Shown: positions 15,945 through 25,119 of the stretch, piece by piece
Layout of the letters: each line of letters begins with the position of its first letter
Position numbering within the stretch: the stretch's first letter is position 1
Source: JAENVT01 sp039931555
Lineage (GTDB): Bacteria > Actinomycetota > Acidimicrobiia > Acidimicrobiales > Ilumatobacteraceae
Direction of reading: 5' to 3'
Length of the DNA stretch: 64,000 bases
Assembly: GCA_039931555.1 (NCBI GenBank)
Contig: JBDTRP010000030.1
Coordinates: 11,250-75,249 of the forward strand
Notes under the pieces: generated by a model
Database searches by the model: none
Seen by the model: only the letters and a program-made list of their open reading frames with translations
Told to the model about the DNA's origin: nothing
Translations under genes and position numbers: made by a program

Positions 15945-17342
15945 GTGAAGGTCCTGTTCGCCTCGGCCGAGTTCGCACCGTTGGCGAGGGTCGGCGGCCT
16001 CGCAGCAGCAGCGGCCGGCTTGGTGGCAGAACTGCGCCGTCAGGATGTCGACGTGCACGTGGTCGTGCCCGACTACTTCGCGACCCCGCTGCTCGACGAG
16101 TCGGTCACGACCCTCGATGTGCCGGAATGGGCGGGCCCGGCCACGGCGCGCACCGGCTCGCTCGCCGGGATCGGCGCCATCACGCTGATCGATGCGTTCG
16201 GCGTGCGCAAGAGCCATCCGTACCTCCAGCCCGACGGTCACGGTTGGCCCGACAACGACCGCCGGTTCATGGCCTTCTCCGCCGCACTCGGCGCGCTGAC
16301 CGAGGTGACGCATCCCGATGTGCTGCATCTCAACGACTGGCACACATGCGTCGCGTTGGCGCACATCGCCGAGCTGCCCCCGACCATGCTGACGATCCAC
16401 ACCCTCGGCTACCAGGGTCGCACGAACCCGGGTTGGCTGATGACCCTGCCGAAGCGGGTCGAGGCGTTCGAGCAGTGGGGTGACTGCAACCCGTTGCTCG
16501 GCGGTATCCGCCTGGCCGACGTGGTCGTGGCGGTCAGCCCGAACTACGCAGCAGAGATCACGACGCCGCAGGGCGGCTTCGGCCTCGACGCGCCGCTGCG
16601 CGAGCGCGGCGACCGCCTGGTCGGCATCCTGAACGGGATCGACGCCGATGAATGGGATCCTTGCACCGACCCCCACCTGCCAGTGACGTACTCGGCAGGC
16701 GATGTGGCAGCCAAGGCGACGATCCGTGCCGACTTGCTGGCGCGCTACGGCTTGACCGACGGTGGCGGTCCGCTCTTGACGATGGTCACCCGCCTCGCCG
16801 AACAGAAAGGCGTCGATCTGCTCGTGCCGCTGACGCCGTTCCTGCGGCGGCTCGGCGCCTCGCTGATCGTGCTCGGCGATGGCGAGCAGGGGCTGGCCGA
16901 CGCCCTCGCCGACGCGGCGATCGCGTACCCGCATGAGGTGGCGTTCGTGCGCGGCTACGACGAGGCGCTGGCCCATCAACTGTTCGCCGGCGCCGACGTG
17001 TTCGCCATGCCCAGCCGGTTCGAGCCGTGCGGCCTGGCGCAGATGCAATCGATGCGCTACGGCACCCTGCCGTTGGTGACCGACGTGGGGGGCTTGCACG
17101 ACACCGTCATCGACGTTGACGACGCACCCTCTCGCGGCACGGGCATCGTGGTGCCCGACGCCAGTTCGGTCGCGCTGATGGACGGGTTGCACCGCATGGT
17201 GAAGGCCTACGCGCAGCCCCGCCGCCGTGCGGCGATGCAACGTCGTGGGATGGCCGTCGACTGGTCGTGGAAGCGCCCGGCCGCGGCCCACGTCGACTGG
17301 TACCGGCGCCTGCTCGCCGAACCAGCCGCGCGAAGCGTCTAA
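15945..17342 (+). CDS. glgA: Glycogen synthase (GT5)
   Basis: 465 residues, two Rossmann domains of the GT-B fold. The enzyme adds glucose from ADP-glucose to glycogen (in some actinobacteria it instead makes maltose-1-phosphate). The N-terminal sugar nucleotide loop reads LARVGGLA where the family usually has KxGGL, so the lysine is arginine. LHLNDWHTC, VTRLAEQKGVDLL and the C-terminal acidic site PSRFEPCGLAQMQSMRYG are conserved. glgC follows 11 bases later and its promoter overlaps this gene's stop. The start is GTG 15945, fixed by TACGCT 7 bases upstream. Confidence 0.93.
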   Translation: MKVLFASAEFAPLARVGGLAAAAAGLVAELRRQDVDVHVVVPDYFATPLLDESVTTLDVPEWAGPATARTGSLAGIGAITLIDAFGVRKSHPYLQPDGHGWPDNDRRFMAFSAALGALTEVTHPDVLHLNDWHTCVALAHIAELPPTMLTIHTLGYQGRTNPGWLMTLPKRVEAFEQWGDCNPLLGGIRLADVVVAVSPNYAAEITTPQGGFGLDAPLRERGDRLVGILNGIDADEWDPCTDPHLPVTYSAGDVAAKATIRADLLARYGLTDGGGPLLTMVTRLAEQKGVDLLVPLTPFLRRLGASLIVLGDGEQGLADALADAAIAYPHEVAFVRGYDEALAHQLFAGADVFAMPSRFEPCGLAQMQSMRYGTLPLVTDVGGLHDTVIDVDDAPSRGTGIVVPDASSVALMDGLHRMVKAYAQPRRRAAMQRRGMAVDWSWKRPAAAHVDWYRRLLAEPAARSV

Positions 17343-17345
17343 CCT
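17340..17345 (+). promoter_or_regulatory. -10 box of glgC formed from the glgA stop codon
   Basis: TAACCT ends 8 bases before ATG 17354; TAA is the glgA stop. No Shine-Dalgarno sequence is seen. Confidence 0.5.
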
Positions 17346-17353
17346 GCCGCAAC

Positions 17354-18580
17354 ATGGCTGAGCCCAAGGTTCTCGTGGTCGTGCTGGCGGGCGGGGAGGG
17401 CAGGCGTCTGGCGCCGCTCACCGCAGACCGGGCCAAACCTGCCGTGCCCTTCGGAGGCACGTACCGAATCATCGACTTCGTCCTGTCGAACTTCGCCAAC
17501 GGTCGCTACCTCAAGATCGTCGTGCTGACGCAGTACAAGAGCCACAGCCTCGACCGTCACATCAGCCAGACGTGGCGCTTCTCGACCCTGCTCGGCAATT
17601 ACGTCACGCCTGTGCCTGCGCAGATGCGCAGAGGGCCGCAATGGTTCAGTGGCTCGGCTGATGCGATCTACCAGAACCTCAACCTCATCAGCGACGAGCG
17701 ACCCGACATCGTGTGTGTGTTCGGCGCCGATCATATCTACCACATGGACCCGCGCCAGATGGTCGAGTACCACCAAGCGGTCGGCGCCGGCGTGACCGTC
17801 GCGGCGATCCCGGTTGCGGTCGGCGAGGCGTCGCAGTTCGGTATCATCCAGGCCTCCGATACGGGCAAGATCATCGCCTTCCACGAGAAGCCGGCCGAGC
17901 CACCGACCATCCCGGGCGATTCGTCGCGTGCCCTGGCGTCGATGGGCAACTACGTCTTCGACACCCAGACGCTGATCGACGTGGTCAGCCCGACGGGCAC
18001 CGACTCCATCGCCACCGACATCGGCGGCGACGTGATCCCCATGCTGACCCGGGAGGGCGTGGCGCACGTGTACGACTTCTCGACCAACAACGTCCCCGGC
18101 CAGGCCGAGCACGAACGCGGCTACTGGCGCGATGTCGGGAGCCTCGACGCCTACTACGAGGCCAACATGGATCTGATCGCGCCCGTGCCTCCGTTCAGCT
18201 TGTACAACTCCGAGTGGCCGGTCTACAGCCTGCAGTTGCCGCTGCCGCCGGCCAAGATCGACCACGGTCCGGGTGGCGAGCGACCGGCCATCGACCACAG
18301 CTTGCTGTGCGCCGGCTCGATCGTGTCGGGTGGAACCGTCGAGCGCTCGATCCTCGGGCCGGAGACCTATGTCGACGCATCAGCGATCGTCAGCGAGTCG
18401 ATCCTCTTCCCGGGCGTGCGCGTCGGGCCGGGGGCCAGGCTGCACCGCTGCGTGATCGACAAGAACGTCAAGATCCCCGCAGGGCGATCGATCGGGCACG
18501 ATCTCGAGGCCGACCGCGAGGAGTTCGTCGTCAGTGACCGCGGGGTTGTCGTGGTCGAAAAGGACCGCCGGATCAGCTGA
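17354..18580 (+). CDS. glgC: Glucose-1-phosphate adenylyltransferase
   Basis: 408 residues. It makes ADP-glucose from ATP and glucose-1-phosphate, the committed step of glycogen synthesis, supplying glgA upstream. Conserved features are the nucleotide loop LAGGEGRRLAPLTADRAKPA with PFGGTYRIIDF, the GSADAIYQN segment, the active-site Asp in FGADHIYHMD, FHEKPAEP and YWRDVGSLDAYYEANMDL. The C terminus is a left-handed beta-helix with hexapeptide-like repeats. The last 8 bases overlap the end of a convergent membrane protein gene. Confidence 0.96.
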   Translation: MAEPKVLVVVLAGGEGRRLAPLTADRAKPAVPFGGTYRIIDFVLSNFANGRYLKIVVLTQYKSHSLDRHISQTWRFSTLLGNYVTPVPAQMRRGPQWFSGSADAIYQNLNLISDERPDIVCVFGADHIYHMDPRQMVEYHQAVGAGVTVAAIPVAVGEASQFGIIQASDTGKIIAFHEKPAEPPTIPGDSSRALASMGNYVFDTQTLIDVVSPTGTDSIATDIGGDVIPMLTREGVAHVYDFSTNNVPGQAEHERGYWRDVGSLDAYYEANMDLIAPVPPFSLYNSEWPVYSLQLPLPPAKIDHGPGGERPAIDHSLLCAGSIVSGGTVERSILGPETYVDASAIVSESILFPGVRVGPGARLHRCVIDKNVKIPAGRSIGHDLEADREEFVVSDRGVVVVEKDRRIS

Positions 18581-19088
18581 CCGGATCGGGTGGGGCCACC
18601 AGTCGGTACATGCCCGCGAGCGAGGCAACGCTGATGCAGAGCGCGGCGCCGGCGAGCACCAGTTCCACGACTGCGATCCACCGAACCCTGCCGAGGTCGC
18701 CGGCGCCGATGGCCGCGCCGATGGCCGCCGTGGCCACGCCGAAGTACGGAGCGAACCGCCAGTTGGAGATCGCCGCGTACATCACCAGCAAGGGCGCGTA
18801 GAACGGCAGGAGGTTCAACAGCAGGTTGCACGGTTCGGCGTCGGCACCCAGCCACCACGTCGACAGTCCGATCACCCGAGACGACTCCCAGACGGCGACG
18901 AGACCGACGATGACCGCGGCCCATCCGACGCCGAACACCAGCCGCCATACGGGTGTCAGCTGGCCGGCTCGTCGGGGTGCTTCGACCCATTGCGTGTCGC
19001 TCTTGTCGGGGTCCTCCGGCTCGTCGTCGTACCCCAACGGCTCCACGGGTTCCACGGGCTCAGCTTGAGCGGGCGCACCGGGATCCAT
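18573..19088 (-). CDS. Predicted four-helix membrane protein, function unknown
   Basis: 171 residues. An acidic proline-rich N-terminal tail of about 45 residues (EPVEPVEPLGYDDEPEDPD) is followed by four hydrophobic segments beginning near WRLVFGVGWAAVIVGLVAVW and ending near VVELVLAGAALCISVASLAG. I do not recognise a named family. ATG 19088 is chosen because TATGGT lies 7 bases before it; the frame is open four codons further upstream. The gene is divergent from the GT2 glycosyltransferase and converges on glgC. The acidic tail would face the cytoplasm if the protein inserts in the usual orientation. Confidence 0.7.
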   Translation of the reverse strand: MDPGAPAQAEPVEPVEPLGYDDEPEDPDKSDTQWVEAPRRAGQLTPVWRLVFGVGWAAVIVGLVAVWESSRVIGLSTWWLGADAEPCNLLLNLLPFYAPLLVMYAAISNWRFAPYFGVATAAIGAAIGAGDLGRVRWIAVVELVLAGAALCISVASLAGMYRLVAPPDPVS

Positions 19089-19095
19089 CGCTGGC

Positions 19096-19140
19096 ACCAT
19101 ACCGGGCGACAGGCGACACGAGGGTGCGCCAGACTACCCT
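19096..19140. promoter_or_regulatory. Divergent leaderless promoters (membrane protein / glycosyltransferase)
   Basis: Minus-strand TATGGT (19096-19101) ends 7 bases before ATG 19088. Plus-strand TACCCT (19135-19140) ends 6 bases before ATG 19147. Neither gene has a Shine-Dalgarno sequence. Confidence 0.6.
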
Positions 19141-19146
19141 TGCGCA

Positions 19147-19911
19147 ATGGCAGCCGAGCGGGCGACTCCCTTCACGAAGCTCAGCGTCTTCTTCCCGATG
19201 TGGAACGAAGAGGCCTACATCGATCGAGCGATCGAGACCGCCACGACCGAGTGCCGCTCGTTGCAGCAGCGCAACGAGATCCTCGACTATGAACTGATCA
19301 TCGTCGACGATGCCTCGACCGATCACACCGGCAAGTTGGCCGACGAGATGGCTGCTGCCGATCCGCACGTCCGTGTCGTGCACCATCCCGTCAACCGCAA
19401 GCTCGGTGGCTCGATGAAGACCGGCTTTGCCGCCGCAACAGGAGACGTGGTGCTGTACAGCGACGCCGATCTCCCGTTCGACATGGCCGAGGTGTCGCGG
19501 GCCATCCGGCTGATGCGCTACTACGACGCCGACATCGTCAGCGCGTTCCGGTTCGACCGCACGGGCGAAGGGTCGCTGCGCACCGTGTACACGTTCTTCT
19601 ACAACTTCTTGATCCGGCGCCTGTTCGGGGTGCGGATGCGCGACATCAACTTTGCGTTCAAGCTGTGCCGCCGGTCGATCTTCGACGACATCTCGCTGCG
19701 CAGCGAGGGGTCGTTCATCGATGCCGAACTGATCATCCGGGCCAACAAGCTGGGCTTCAACGTCATCCAGTTCGGGGTCGACTACTTCCCCCGGACCCGT
19801 GGCGAGAGCACCCTGGCGTCGGGCAGCGTGATCCGCAAGATCGTCAGCGAGATGGTGCAACTGCGACGTGAGCTCCGTGACCTACGACCGGTCGTCCGGC
19901 CGTTCAACTGA
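19147..19911 (+). CDS. GT2 family glycosyltransferase (dolichol-phosphate-mannose-synthase-like)
   Basis: 254 residues with a GT-A fold. The nucleotide-sugar site shows FFPMWNEEAYIDRAI, ELIIVDDASTDHTG and the metal-binding DxD as YSDADLPFD. A KTGFAAATGDVVLY strand is present. There is no C-terminal membrane domain, so the enzyme is cytoplasmic or peripheral and likely transfers a sugar to a polyprenyl phosphate. TACCCT lies 6 bases before the ATG. Neighbours (a membrane protein and an L,D-transpeptidase) suggest cell envelope work; donor and acceptor cannot be read from sequence. Confidence 0.85.
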   Translation: MAAERATPFTKLSVFFPMWNEEAYIDRAIETATTECRSLQQRNEILDYELIIVDDASTDHTGKLADEMAAADPHVRVVHHPVNRKLGGSMKTGFAAATGDVVLYSDADLPFDMAEVSRAIRLMRYYDADIVSAFRFDRTGEGSLRTVYTFFYNFLIRRLFGVRMRDINFAFKLCRRSIFDDISLRSEGSFIDAELIIRANKLGFNVIQFGVDYFPRTRGESTLASGSVIRKIVSEMVQLRRELRDLRPVVRPFN

Positions 19912-19984
19912 GCCTGCCCCGCCCTTTCCCGAGGAAGACGGCTGATAGATTGGGAATGAAATCCCCAGTCGGAGTTTGCTTGTT

Positions 19985-21169
19985 TTGAATGCCCGTAGAC
20001 CATCGAAGCCACCGCCGCGCCGCCGTCGTAGGCCCGCGCCCTCGCCGATCGGCCGATGGATGCCGGCGGTTGCCGGGGCCGGCGTGCTTGCGGTCGTCAT
20101 CGTGGCCGGACTGTCGGGGCGAGGTGGGGCTACGAGCGCCGACACCGCGCCGACGACCGTTGCTGTTGCGGTCGCAGAAACGGGAGTCGACCTCACCGGG
20201 CCGCCGATCGTGGTCGACGCGGATCCGGGAATCGTCAAGACTGCCCTCACGCACAGCATTGGCAAGGGCAACGCCGGCGACGACGTGAAAGCGCTGCAGC
20301 AGCGACTGACCGACCTCGGTTTCGCGCCCGGCCCCATCGACGGATCGTTCGGCTCGGGCACCCAGCAGGCGGTGTGGGCGTACGAGAAGTTGGTTCTGAA
20401 GACGCCACGGGCCAACGCCACGGGGCACGTCACCAACGACATGTGGCAGGTGATGCAGGACCGCATCACCATCCCACCGCGCCGTCCCACCGCGGCCGGC
20501 ACCACCCACGTCGAGATCTACGTACCCGAGCAGGTGCTGATCGTGTTCAACAACAACGTCCCCGAACTGATCGCCCACATCTCCACCGGCGTGCAGAACC
20601 CCGACGGCACCCCGCAGAAGTGGTGCGACACATTGACCTATGACACCGGGCCGAACGGCGAGCCGCTGACCGAGCCGGTGACCAAGCAGGAATGTGCCGA
20701 CGCCAAGACCCCCGGCGGCGTGTTCCGGTTCACGCGGCGCTACGACGGCAAGCGCACCGGTCCCCTGGGCGGGATGATGAACCCGGTCTACTTCAACTAT
20801 GGGATCGCCGTGCACGGCGCAGACAACGTGCCGCTGCAGCCCGCGTCGCACGGTTGCGTCCGCCTGAACCAGAAGATCGCCACCGTGTTCCCTTCGATGG
20901 TCAAGAAGGGCGATCTCGTCTACGTGTGGGGTCAGGACGGCAAGGAACCCGAGCGGTACTCGCGGCGCGACAGCCTGCCGTCGTTCAACTACGCCGACCC
21001 CGACGCCACGACGACGACCGAGTCGACGACGACCCTCCCCCCGACGACGGTCCCGGCGCCGACCACCACCAAGCCGGCCCCGACCACGCTGCCGGCCACC
21101 ACCACGATCCCGGCGACCACCACCACGACGTCGCCCGCACCTACGTCGACCTCAGCCCTCTTCGGGTAG
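19985..21169 (+). CDS. L,D-transpeptidase (YkuD) with peptidoglycan-binding domain
   Basis: About 394 residues. A very basic N-terminal tail and one membrane anchor (about 25-50) lead to a peptidoglycan-binding_1 domain (VKALQQRLTDLGFAPGPIDG, near 95-140). A YkuD catalytic domain follows, with the motif AVHG and, 13 residues on, SHGCVRL, whose Cys is the nucleophile. The C terminus is a Thr/Pro-rich tail of about 60 residues. It crosslinks peptidoglycan by 3-3 bonds or anchors proteins outside the membrane. The start is uncertain: TTG 19985 has GGAG 10 bases upstream (19971-19974) and TAGATT further up; TTG 19976 is the alternative. Confidence 0.85.
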   Translation: MNARRPSKPPPRRRRRPAPSPIGRWMPAVAGAGVLAVVIVAGLSGRGGATSADTAPTTVAVAVAETGVDLTGPPIVVDADPGIVKTALTHSIGKGNAGDDVKALQQRLTDLGFAPGPIDGSFGSGTQQAVWAYEKLVLKTPRANATGHVTNDMWQVMQDRITIPPRRPTAAGTTHVEIYVPEQVLIVFNNNVPELIAHISTGVQNPDGTPQKWCDTLTYDTGPNGEPLTEPVTKQECADAKTPGGVFRFTRRYDGKRTGPLGGMMNPVYFNYGIAVHGADNVPLQPASHGCVRLNQKIATVFPSMVKKGDLVYVWGQDGKEPERYSRRDSLPSFNYADPDATTTTESTTTLPPTTVPAPTTTKPAPTTLPATTTIPATTTTTSPAPTSTSALFG

Positions 21170-21274
21170 TCCGTGCGCTTGCCATCGGCGCGACGAAGAC
21201 CGTGAGGGTCGGCCACTGGACAGCGATCCGATCACCGAGATGTGGGTGTACTCGCTGGCGGGTGGAGCTCGGCC

Positions 21275-22840
21275 TCAGGCGGTGGGCACGGGTGCGGCGA
21301 CGAGGTCGACGCGCCGGCCGAGCACTTCCTCGAGGAGGTTGCTGCGCTCGTTGGCGGTGTACAGCTCGAGGCTGATCTCCTTGCCGCGCTTGGCCAGGGC
21401 CTCGATCACCAGGCGATCGCGGCGTACCTGGGCCATCACCGATCGCACCCGTCCATCGTGACTGCGGTCGAGTCCGATGGCGACTCGCAGAATGCCGGCG
21501 AGCGTCTTGACCAGTCGCTGGTGGTCATTCGAGAGCCGCCCGAACTCGGCGTGTCTGGCCTTCGGGGCGCTCTTGCGGTGGTAACGGGCGATCTGGGCGA
21601 TGATCTCGATCTCGGTGTCGGTCAACCCCGTCAACTCGCTGTTGCGGATGACGTAGTAGCTGTGGAGGTGGTGCTTGCTGTGCGAGATCACCAGTCCGAC
21701 GTTTGCCAGGAGTGCCCCGGCTTCGAGGTACTCGCGGGCATCGGCCGGTAGCTCGTGCAGCGCCTCGGTGGCGTCGAACAACTGCAACGCGAGGGCGGCG
21801 ACGTGCGCCGAATGGGTGAGGTCGTCGTCGCAGCGTTCGGCCAGGGCTCGAATCGACCGGCGCGACACGTCGCGCAGGTGACGCAGTGCGCCGCCCTGCA
21901 ACCGCGCGATCGTGTCGAGCAGCACGCCTTCACGCAGCGCGGCCTCGCTGAACACGAAGCTCTTGATGCCGAAGATGTCGGCGACACCCTCCAGCACCAG
22001 TGCGCCGGCGACGATGATGTCGGCACGCGCCGGGTCGAGGCCGGGCGTCGAGCGGCGGTCGTCGGACGAGCGCTTCTTGGCGAGCGACTCGGTGATCGAC
22101 TGGAGTTCGACGACGGTGAACTCGAAACGGTTGAACGTGTGCAGTGCGGCGTCGTCGCGGGCCGCGTGGATGATCCGAGCGATCGTCTCGGCCGTCCCCG
22201 ACGAAGCGATGGCGATGTCGAAGCCGAGCTCCTCGACGTCGCGCTCGAACGTCGCCAGGATCGAGCGGACGTACGAACGGCATTCACCGACGGAGTCCGA
22301 GGTCGTGGTGCCGCCCGTGAAGAACCGATCCGTCAGGCGAACGGCGCCGAGCTTGAAGCTGCGCGCCGCCAGGGTCTCGCCGTGCTCGCCGACGAGCACC
22401 TCGGTCGAGCCGCCACCGATGTCGACCAGGATCAGCCGCTGCTCGAACGCCGGCACGGCCTGCAACACGCCGAGATGGATCAAGCGGGCTTCCTCCAACC
22501 CGGAGATCACCTCGATGTCGACCTTGGCCTCGCGCCGGGCCCGTGTCAGGAACACGTCGGCGTTGTGTGCTTCGCGAACGGCGCTGGTCGCCACGGCGCG
22601 CACGGATGCGTTGTGAGCGGCGGCGATGCGCTGCATGCGGCGCATCGCCGAGATGCCGCGGTCGATTGCATCGTTGGACAGCTCCTTCATGTCTCCACCG
22701 CCGTGGCCGAGGCGCACGGTCTCCTTCTCCCGGGTGACGATCTCGTAGCCGTTGTCGAGCACTCGCGCCACGACGAGGTGGAAGCTGTTGGTCCCGATGT
22801 CGAGCGCGGCCAGGTTGACCGGACCGGGCGTCGTGGTCAC
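21275..22840 (-). CDS. Ppx/GppA exopolyphosphatase family protein
   Basis: 521 residues. The ASKHA phosphatase domain shows ALDIGTNSFHLVV near the start, AVATSAVREAHN, and VDIGGGSTEVLVG at about 145-160. The C-terminal half resembles the HD-like domain of larger Ppx proteins (HVAALALQLFD, then HSKHHLHSYYVIRNSEL). Members hydrolyse polyphosphate or the pppGpp 5' phosphate, linking it to stringent or phosphate stress. GTG 22840 overlaps the upstream metalloprotease stop as GTGA, showing translational coupling. The frame is open far upstream, antisense-like, and that extension is not used. Confidence 0.9.
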   Translation of the reverse strand: MTTTPGPVNLAALDIGTNSFHLVVARVLDNGYEIVTREKETVRLGHGGGDMKELSNDAIDRGISAMRRMQRIAAAHNASVRAVATSAVREAHNADVFLTRARREAKVDIEVISGLEEARLIHLGVLQAVPAFEQRLILVDIGGGSTEVLVGEHGETLAARSFKLGAVRLTDRFFTGGTTTSDSVGECRSYVRSILATFERDVEELGFDIAIASSGTAETIARIIHAARDDAALHTFNRFEFTVVELQSITESLAKKRSSDDRRSTPGLDPARADIIVAGALVLEGVADIFGIKSFVFSEAALREGVLLDTIARLQGGALRHLRDVSRRSIRALAERCDDDLTHSAHVAALALQLFDATEALHELPADAREYLEAGALLANVGLVISHSKHHLHSYYVIRNSELTGLTDTEIEIIAQIARYHRKSAPKARHAEFGRLSNDHQRLVKTLAGILRVAIGLDRSHDGRVRSVMAQVRRDRLVIEALAKRGKEISLELYTANERSNLLEEVLGRRVDLVAAPVPTA

Positions 22841-24339
22841 CCTTGGGCAATCCGGTCTTGGCACGACTGCATGCCGCCGAGCACCCCGGAGCGGAAGGCG
22901 TCGACCTTCTCGAACGCGCTGCCGTTGATGTTCGTGTCGCTGGTCTTGTCGCCGTGCACGATCGCCGTGACGATGGCCTCGTCGAGGTCGCCCGCCGAGA
23001 GGTACAAGGGCCGACCCTTCGGCTGCGGCGGCAGGTCGTCTCGGATCCAGGCCCCCGTGAGGCAATCGTCGAGCAGTGCCCGCGGCTCGTCGGTCAGCTT
23101 GCTGCCGAGCAGTCCCTGCACGTTCTCGCTGTAGCCCTGCGAGATCAGGTAGCCGATCGACATGTCGCCGAGCAGGGGGTCGGCGATCTTTTTTGCCGCC
23201 CAATCCTGGTCGATGAAGATCGTGTTGCTGGAGGTGCAATAGGCGACGTTCTTCACGAACTGTGAGCTGTCGACACCGTCGCACGCGGGCAGGTCACCGT
23301 CTGCAGAGAACAACGTCACCGTCGGCGGCGTCAGCGTGAGGTTGCTCGCGGCGAGCTGCGCCGTCCAGTACCGATCGAGATCCTCCGGCAACAAGGTCAC
23401 GACGTCGGCGGGCCCGTCGGTCGCACTCGGGTTCGGGTCGACGAGGGGGAGGTTGCCGTTGTTCGGGTCTTGCTGATCGAACGGAATGTTGATCAGCTGG
23501 TTCTCGCGACCCTCGGTGAAGAACGTCTTGCAGCGCGCCGCGCCGCCCAGGAAGCCGTCTTGGAACGCCCCGACGCGATCGAAACCGGTGCCGTGCGAGT
23601 TCGAGTCGATCTGGCCACCGAGCTCGACCGGGTCGCGGACCTGGATCATGGCGATCAACCCGCCGCTGATGTCTTCGTCGGTGAAGTTGATCACGTCGCT
23701 CTCGCCGCGCGAGACGTGTGCCGCCCAGGCCCCGGCAAAGCAGTCGGCCTGCTGCTCTTTGAGGATGGTCGGCTGCGTGAACTCCTGGGCGCGGGCCTGG
23801 ATGGCGTGTCCGAACTCGTGCGCCAGCACTACGGCGACTGCCGACTGGCCGAGTTGGTTGACCAGCTGCGGCAGCAGTTCGGCATCGTCGTACGCCATGA
23901 AATCGCCATCGGTGCAGTAAAAGGCGTTGCCCTGTACGTCGAGGTAGCTCGTCTGGGGCGTGCCACAGCCGGGGATCGGCTCGGTGCGGTCGGGGTAGGC
24001 GGCGTAGATGCCACCCGACAGCGGAGTGAACTCGCTGCCGTACACCGCCGGGAAATGTTCTTTCCAGAACGCCTCGATATCGCTGAACGCCGCGGTCAGG
24101 TAGCCGTCGTAGCCGTTGTCGACGTGCTTGGCGCCGAAGTTGATGATGCCCTCCTGAACCGGGATCGGCGTGGTGTCGGGCGTGGTGTCGGGCGTCGTGC
24201 CACCGGTGTTGTTCCCCCCGAGCAGGCCTCCGCTGTCGTTCTGACGCGACCTCGTGGCCTGGACCCCGGGTTCCTTCACCGTGCACCCAGCAATGACAAC
24301 AAGGCCGATCGCTGCCGCCGATGCAGTCCACCTACGCAT
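22837..24339 (-). CDS. Secreted neutral zinc metallopeptidase-like lipoprotein with duplicated domain
   Basis: 500 residues. Lipoprotein signal with lipobox IAGC (Cys19), then a Gly/Thr/Pro linker. The first domain (about 65-275) is a YpfJ-type metallopeptidase with HEFGH at 174-178 and downstream KEQQADCFAGAW. The region 345-495 repeats the same plan: AYCTSSNTIFID matches FYCTDGDFMAYD, LDDCLTGAW matches QADCFAGAW, and FEKVDAFRSGVLGG matches FDRVGAFQDGFLGG. In this copy HEFGH has become SQGYS, so it cannot bind zinc the same way. Coupled to ppx by a GTGA overlap. TAAGCT lies 8 bases before ATG 24339. Substrate unknown. Confidence 0.82.
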   Translation of the reverse strand: MRRWTASAAAIGLVVIAGCTVKEPGVQATRSRQNDSGGLLGGNNTGGTTPDTTPDTTPIPVQEGIINFGAKHVDNGYDGYLTAAFSDIEAFWKEHFPAVYGSEFTPLSGGIYAAYPDRTEPIPGCGTPQTSYLDVQGNAFYCTDGDFMAYDDAELLPQLVNQLGQSAVAVVLAHEFGHAIQARAQEFTQPTILKEQQADCFAGAWAAHVSRGESDVINFTDEDISGGLIAMIQVRDPVELGGQIDSNSHGTGFDRVGAFQDGFLGGAARCKTFFTEGRENQLINIPFDQQDPNNGNLPLVDPNPSATDGPADVVTLLPEDLDRYWTAQLAASNLTLTPPTVTLFSADGDLPACDGVDSSQFVKNVAYCTSSNTIFIDQDWAAKKIADPLLGDMSIGYLISQGYSENVQGLLGSKLTDEPRALLDDCLTGAWIRDDLPPQPKGRPLYLSAGDLDEAIVTAIVHGDKTSDTNINGSAFEKVDAFRSGVLGGMQSCQDRIAQG

Positions 24340-24347
24340 ACCGGTGG

Positions 24348-24353
24348 AGCTTA
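24348..24353 (-). promoter_or_regulatory. -10 box of the metalloprotease-ppx operon
   Basis: TAAGCT ends 8 bases before ATG 24339, with no Shine-Dalgarno sequence between. Confidence 0.5.
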
Positions 24354-24386
24354 GGCAGTGGAATCCGTAAAAGCCCGTCTGCCCTC

Positions 24387-25025
24387 TCACGCGGCGAGTA
24401 GCGCTCGCATCTCGTCGATCTCGCCCGTTTGTCCGACCACCATCGAGTAGGCAAATCGCCTGACCTCGATCTCGTTGGCGTGATCGAGGGCGTACTGCGC
24501 CATGTGGATGCCGCCCTGGTGGTGGACGGTCATCAGGTCGACGAACAGTTGATCGGCCGCTGTGCCCGAGCTGGCCAGAAGCTTGGTGATGTCGGAGTCC
24601 GATGCCAGGCCGGGCATGCGATCATTCGGGGTCGGCTCGTTCATCCAGGACATCGCCAGGTCGCTCTCGTTGGTCTCGGTGGCGCCGTAGATGCGCAGCA
24701 ACTGGATCATCCGGCCGATCTCGATGCTCTGGCCGAACACGATCTCGCGGGCGATGTCTCGCAGGTCTGCGTTCGTGCCCTGCAACTCCAGGTAATACAA
24801 GCCGAGGTTGACCGCCTGCTCATGATGGGTGCGCATGTCTTGGAGGAAGCCGACGTCGATGCGGTTGGGGTCGGGGATCGCTCGGTTGTTGCCGACCAGC
24901 CAGCCCAACGCGCCGCACAGCAGCGCGATGGCGACGCCGAGCACGCCGAGGTTGAGCTTGCTCTGCCACCACGGCCAGACCTCGATCTCGTCGGGGGGTG
25001 CGACGATCTCGTCGATGGTGTCCAT
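24387..25025 (-). CDS. DUF305 family membrane-anchored protein
   Basis: 212 residues. One transmembrane helix near residues 25-45 (LNLGVLGVAIALLCGALGWL) anchors a DUF305 four-helix domain outside the cell. The domain has the paired histidine motifs MRTHHEQAVNLGLYY and MTVHHQGGIHMAQYA, about 100 residues apart, which may bind metal; many DUF305 proteins occur with copper-handling genes. The frame is open 31 codons further upstream without domain sequence; ATG 25025 is chosen because CAAGCT lies 6 bases before it. It is divergent from the liv operon. No copper gene is adjacent; the multicopper oxidase is 34 kb away. Confidence 0.83.
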   Translation of the reverse strand: MDTIDEIVAPPDEIEVWPWWQSKLNLGVLGVAIALLCGALGWLVGNNRAIPDPNRIDVGFLQDMRTHHEQAVNLGLYYLELQGTNADLRDIAREIVFGQSIEIGRMIQLLRIYGATETNESDLAMSWMNEPTPNDRMPGLASDSDITKLLASSGTAADQLFVDLMTVHHQGGIHMAQYALDHANEIEVRRFAYSMVVGQTGEIDEMRALLAA

Positions 25026-25119
25026 CCGACCAGCTTGACATGCTGGCATCGGTCGAGCCCATCGCCCCGACGTACTACCGTGTGGCGATCGACAGCCAGC
25101 AGGGGGGCAATGACACATC

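Noticed and set aside
20989..21216. Valine/glycine-rich minus-strand frame
   Set aside because: Antisense of the Thr/Pro-rich tail of the L,D-transpeptidase; repetitive only because the tail is.
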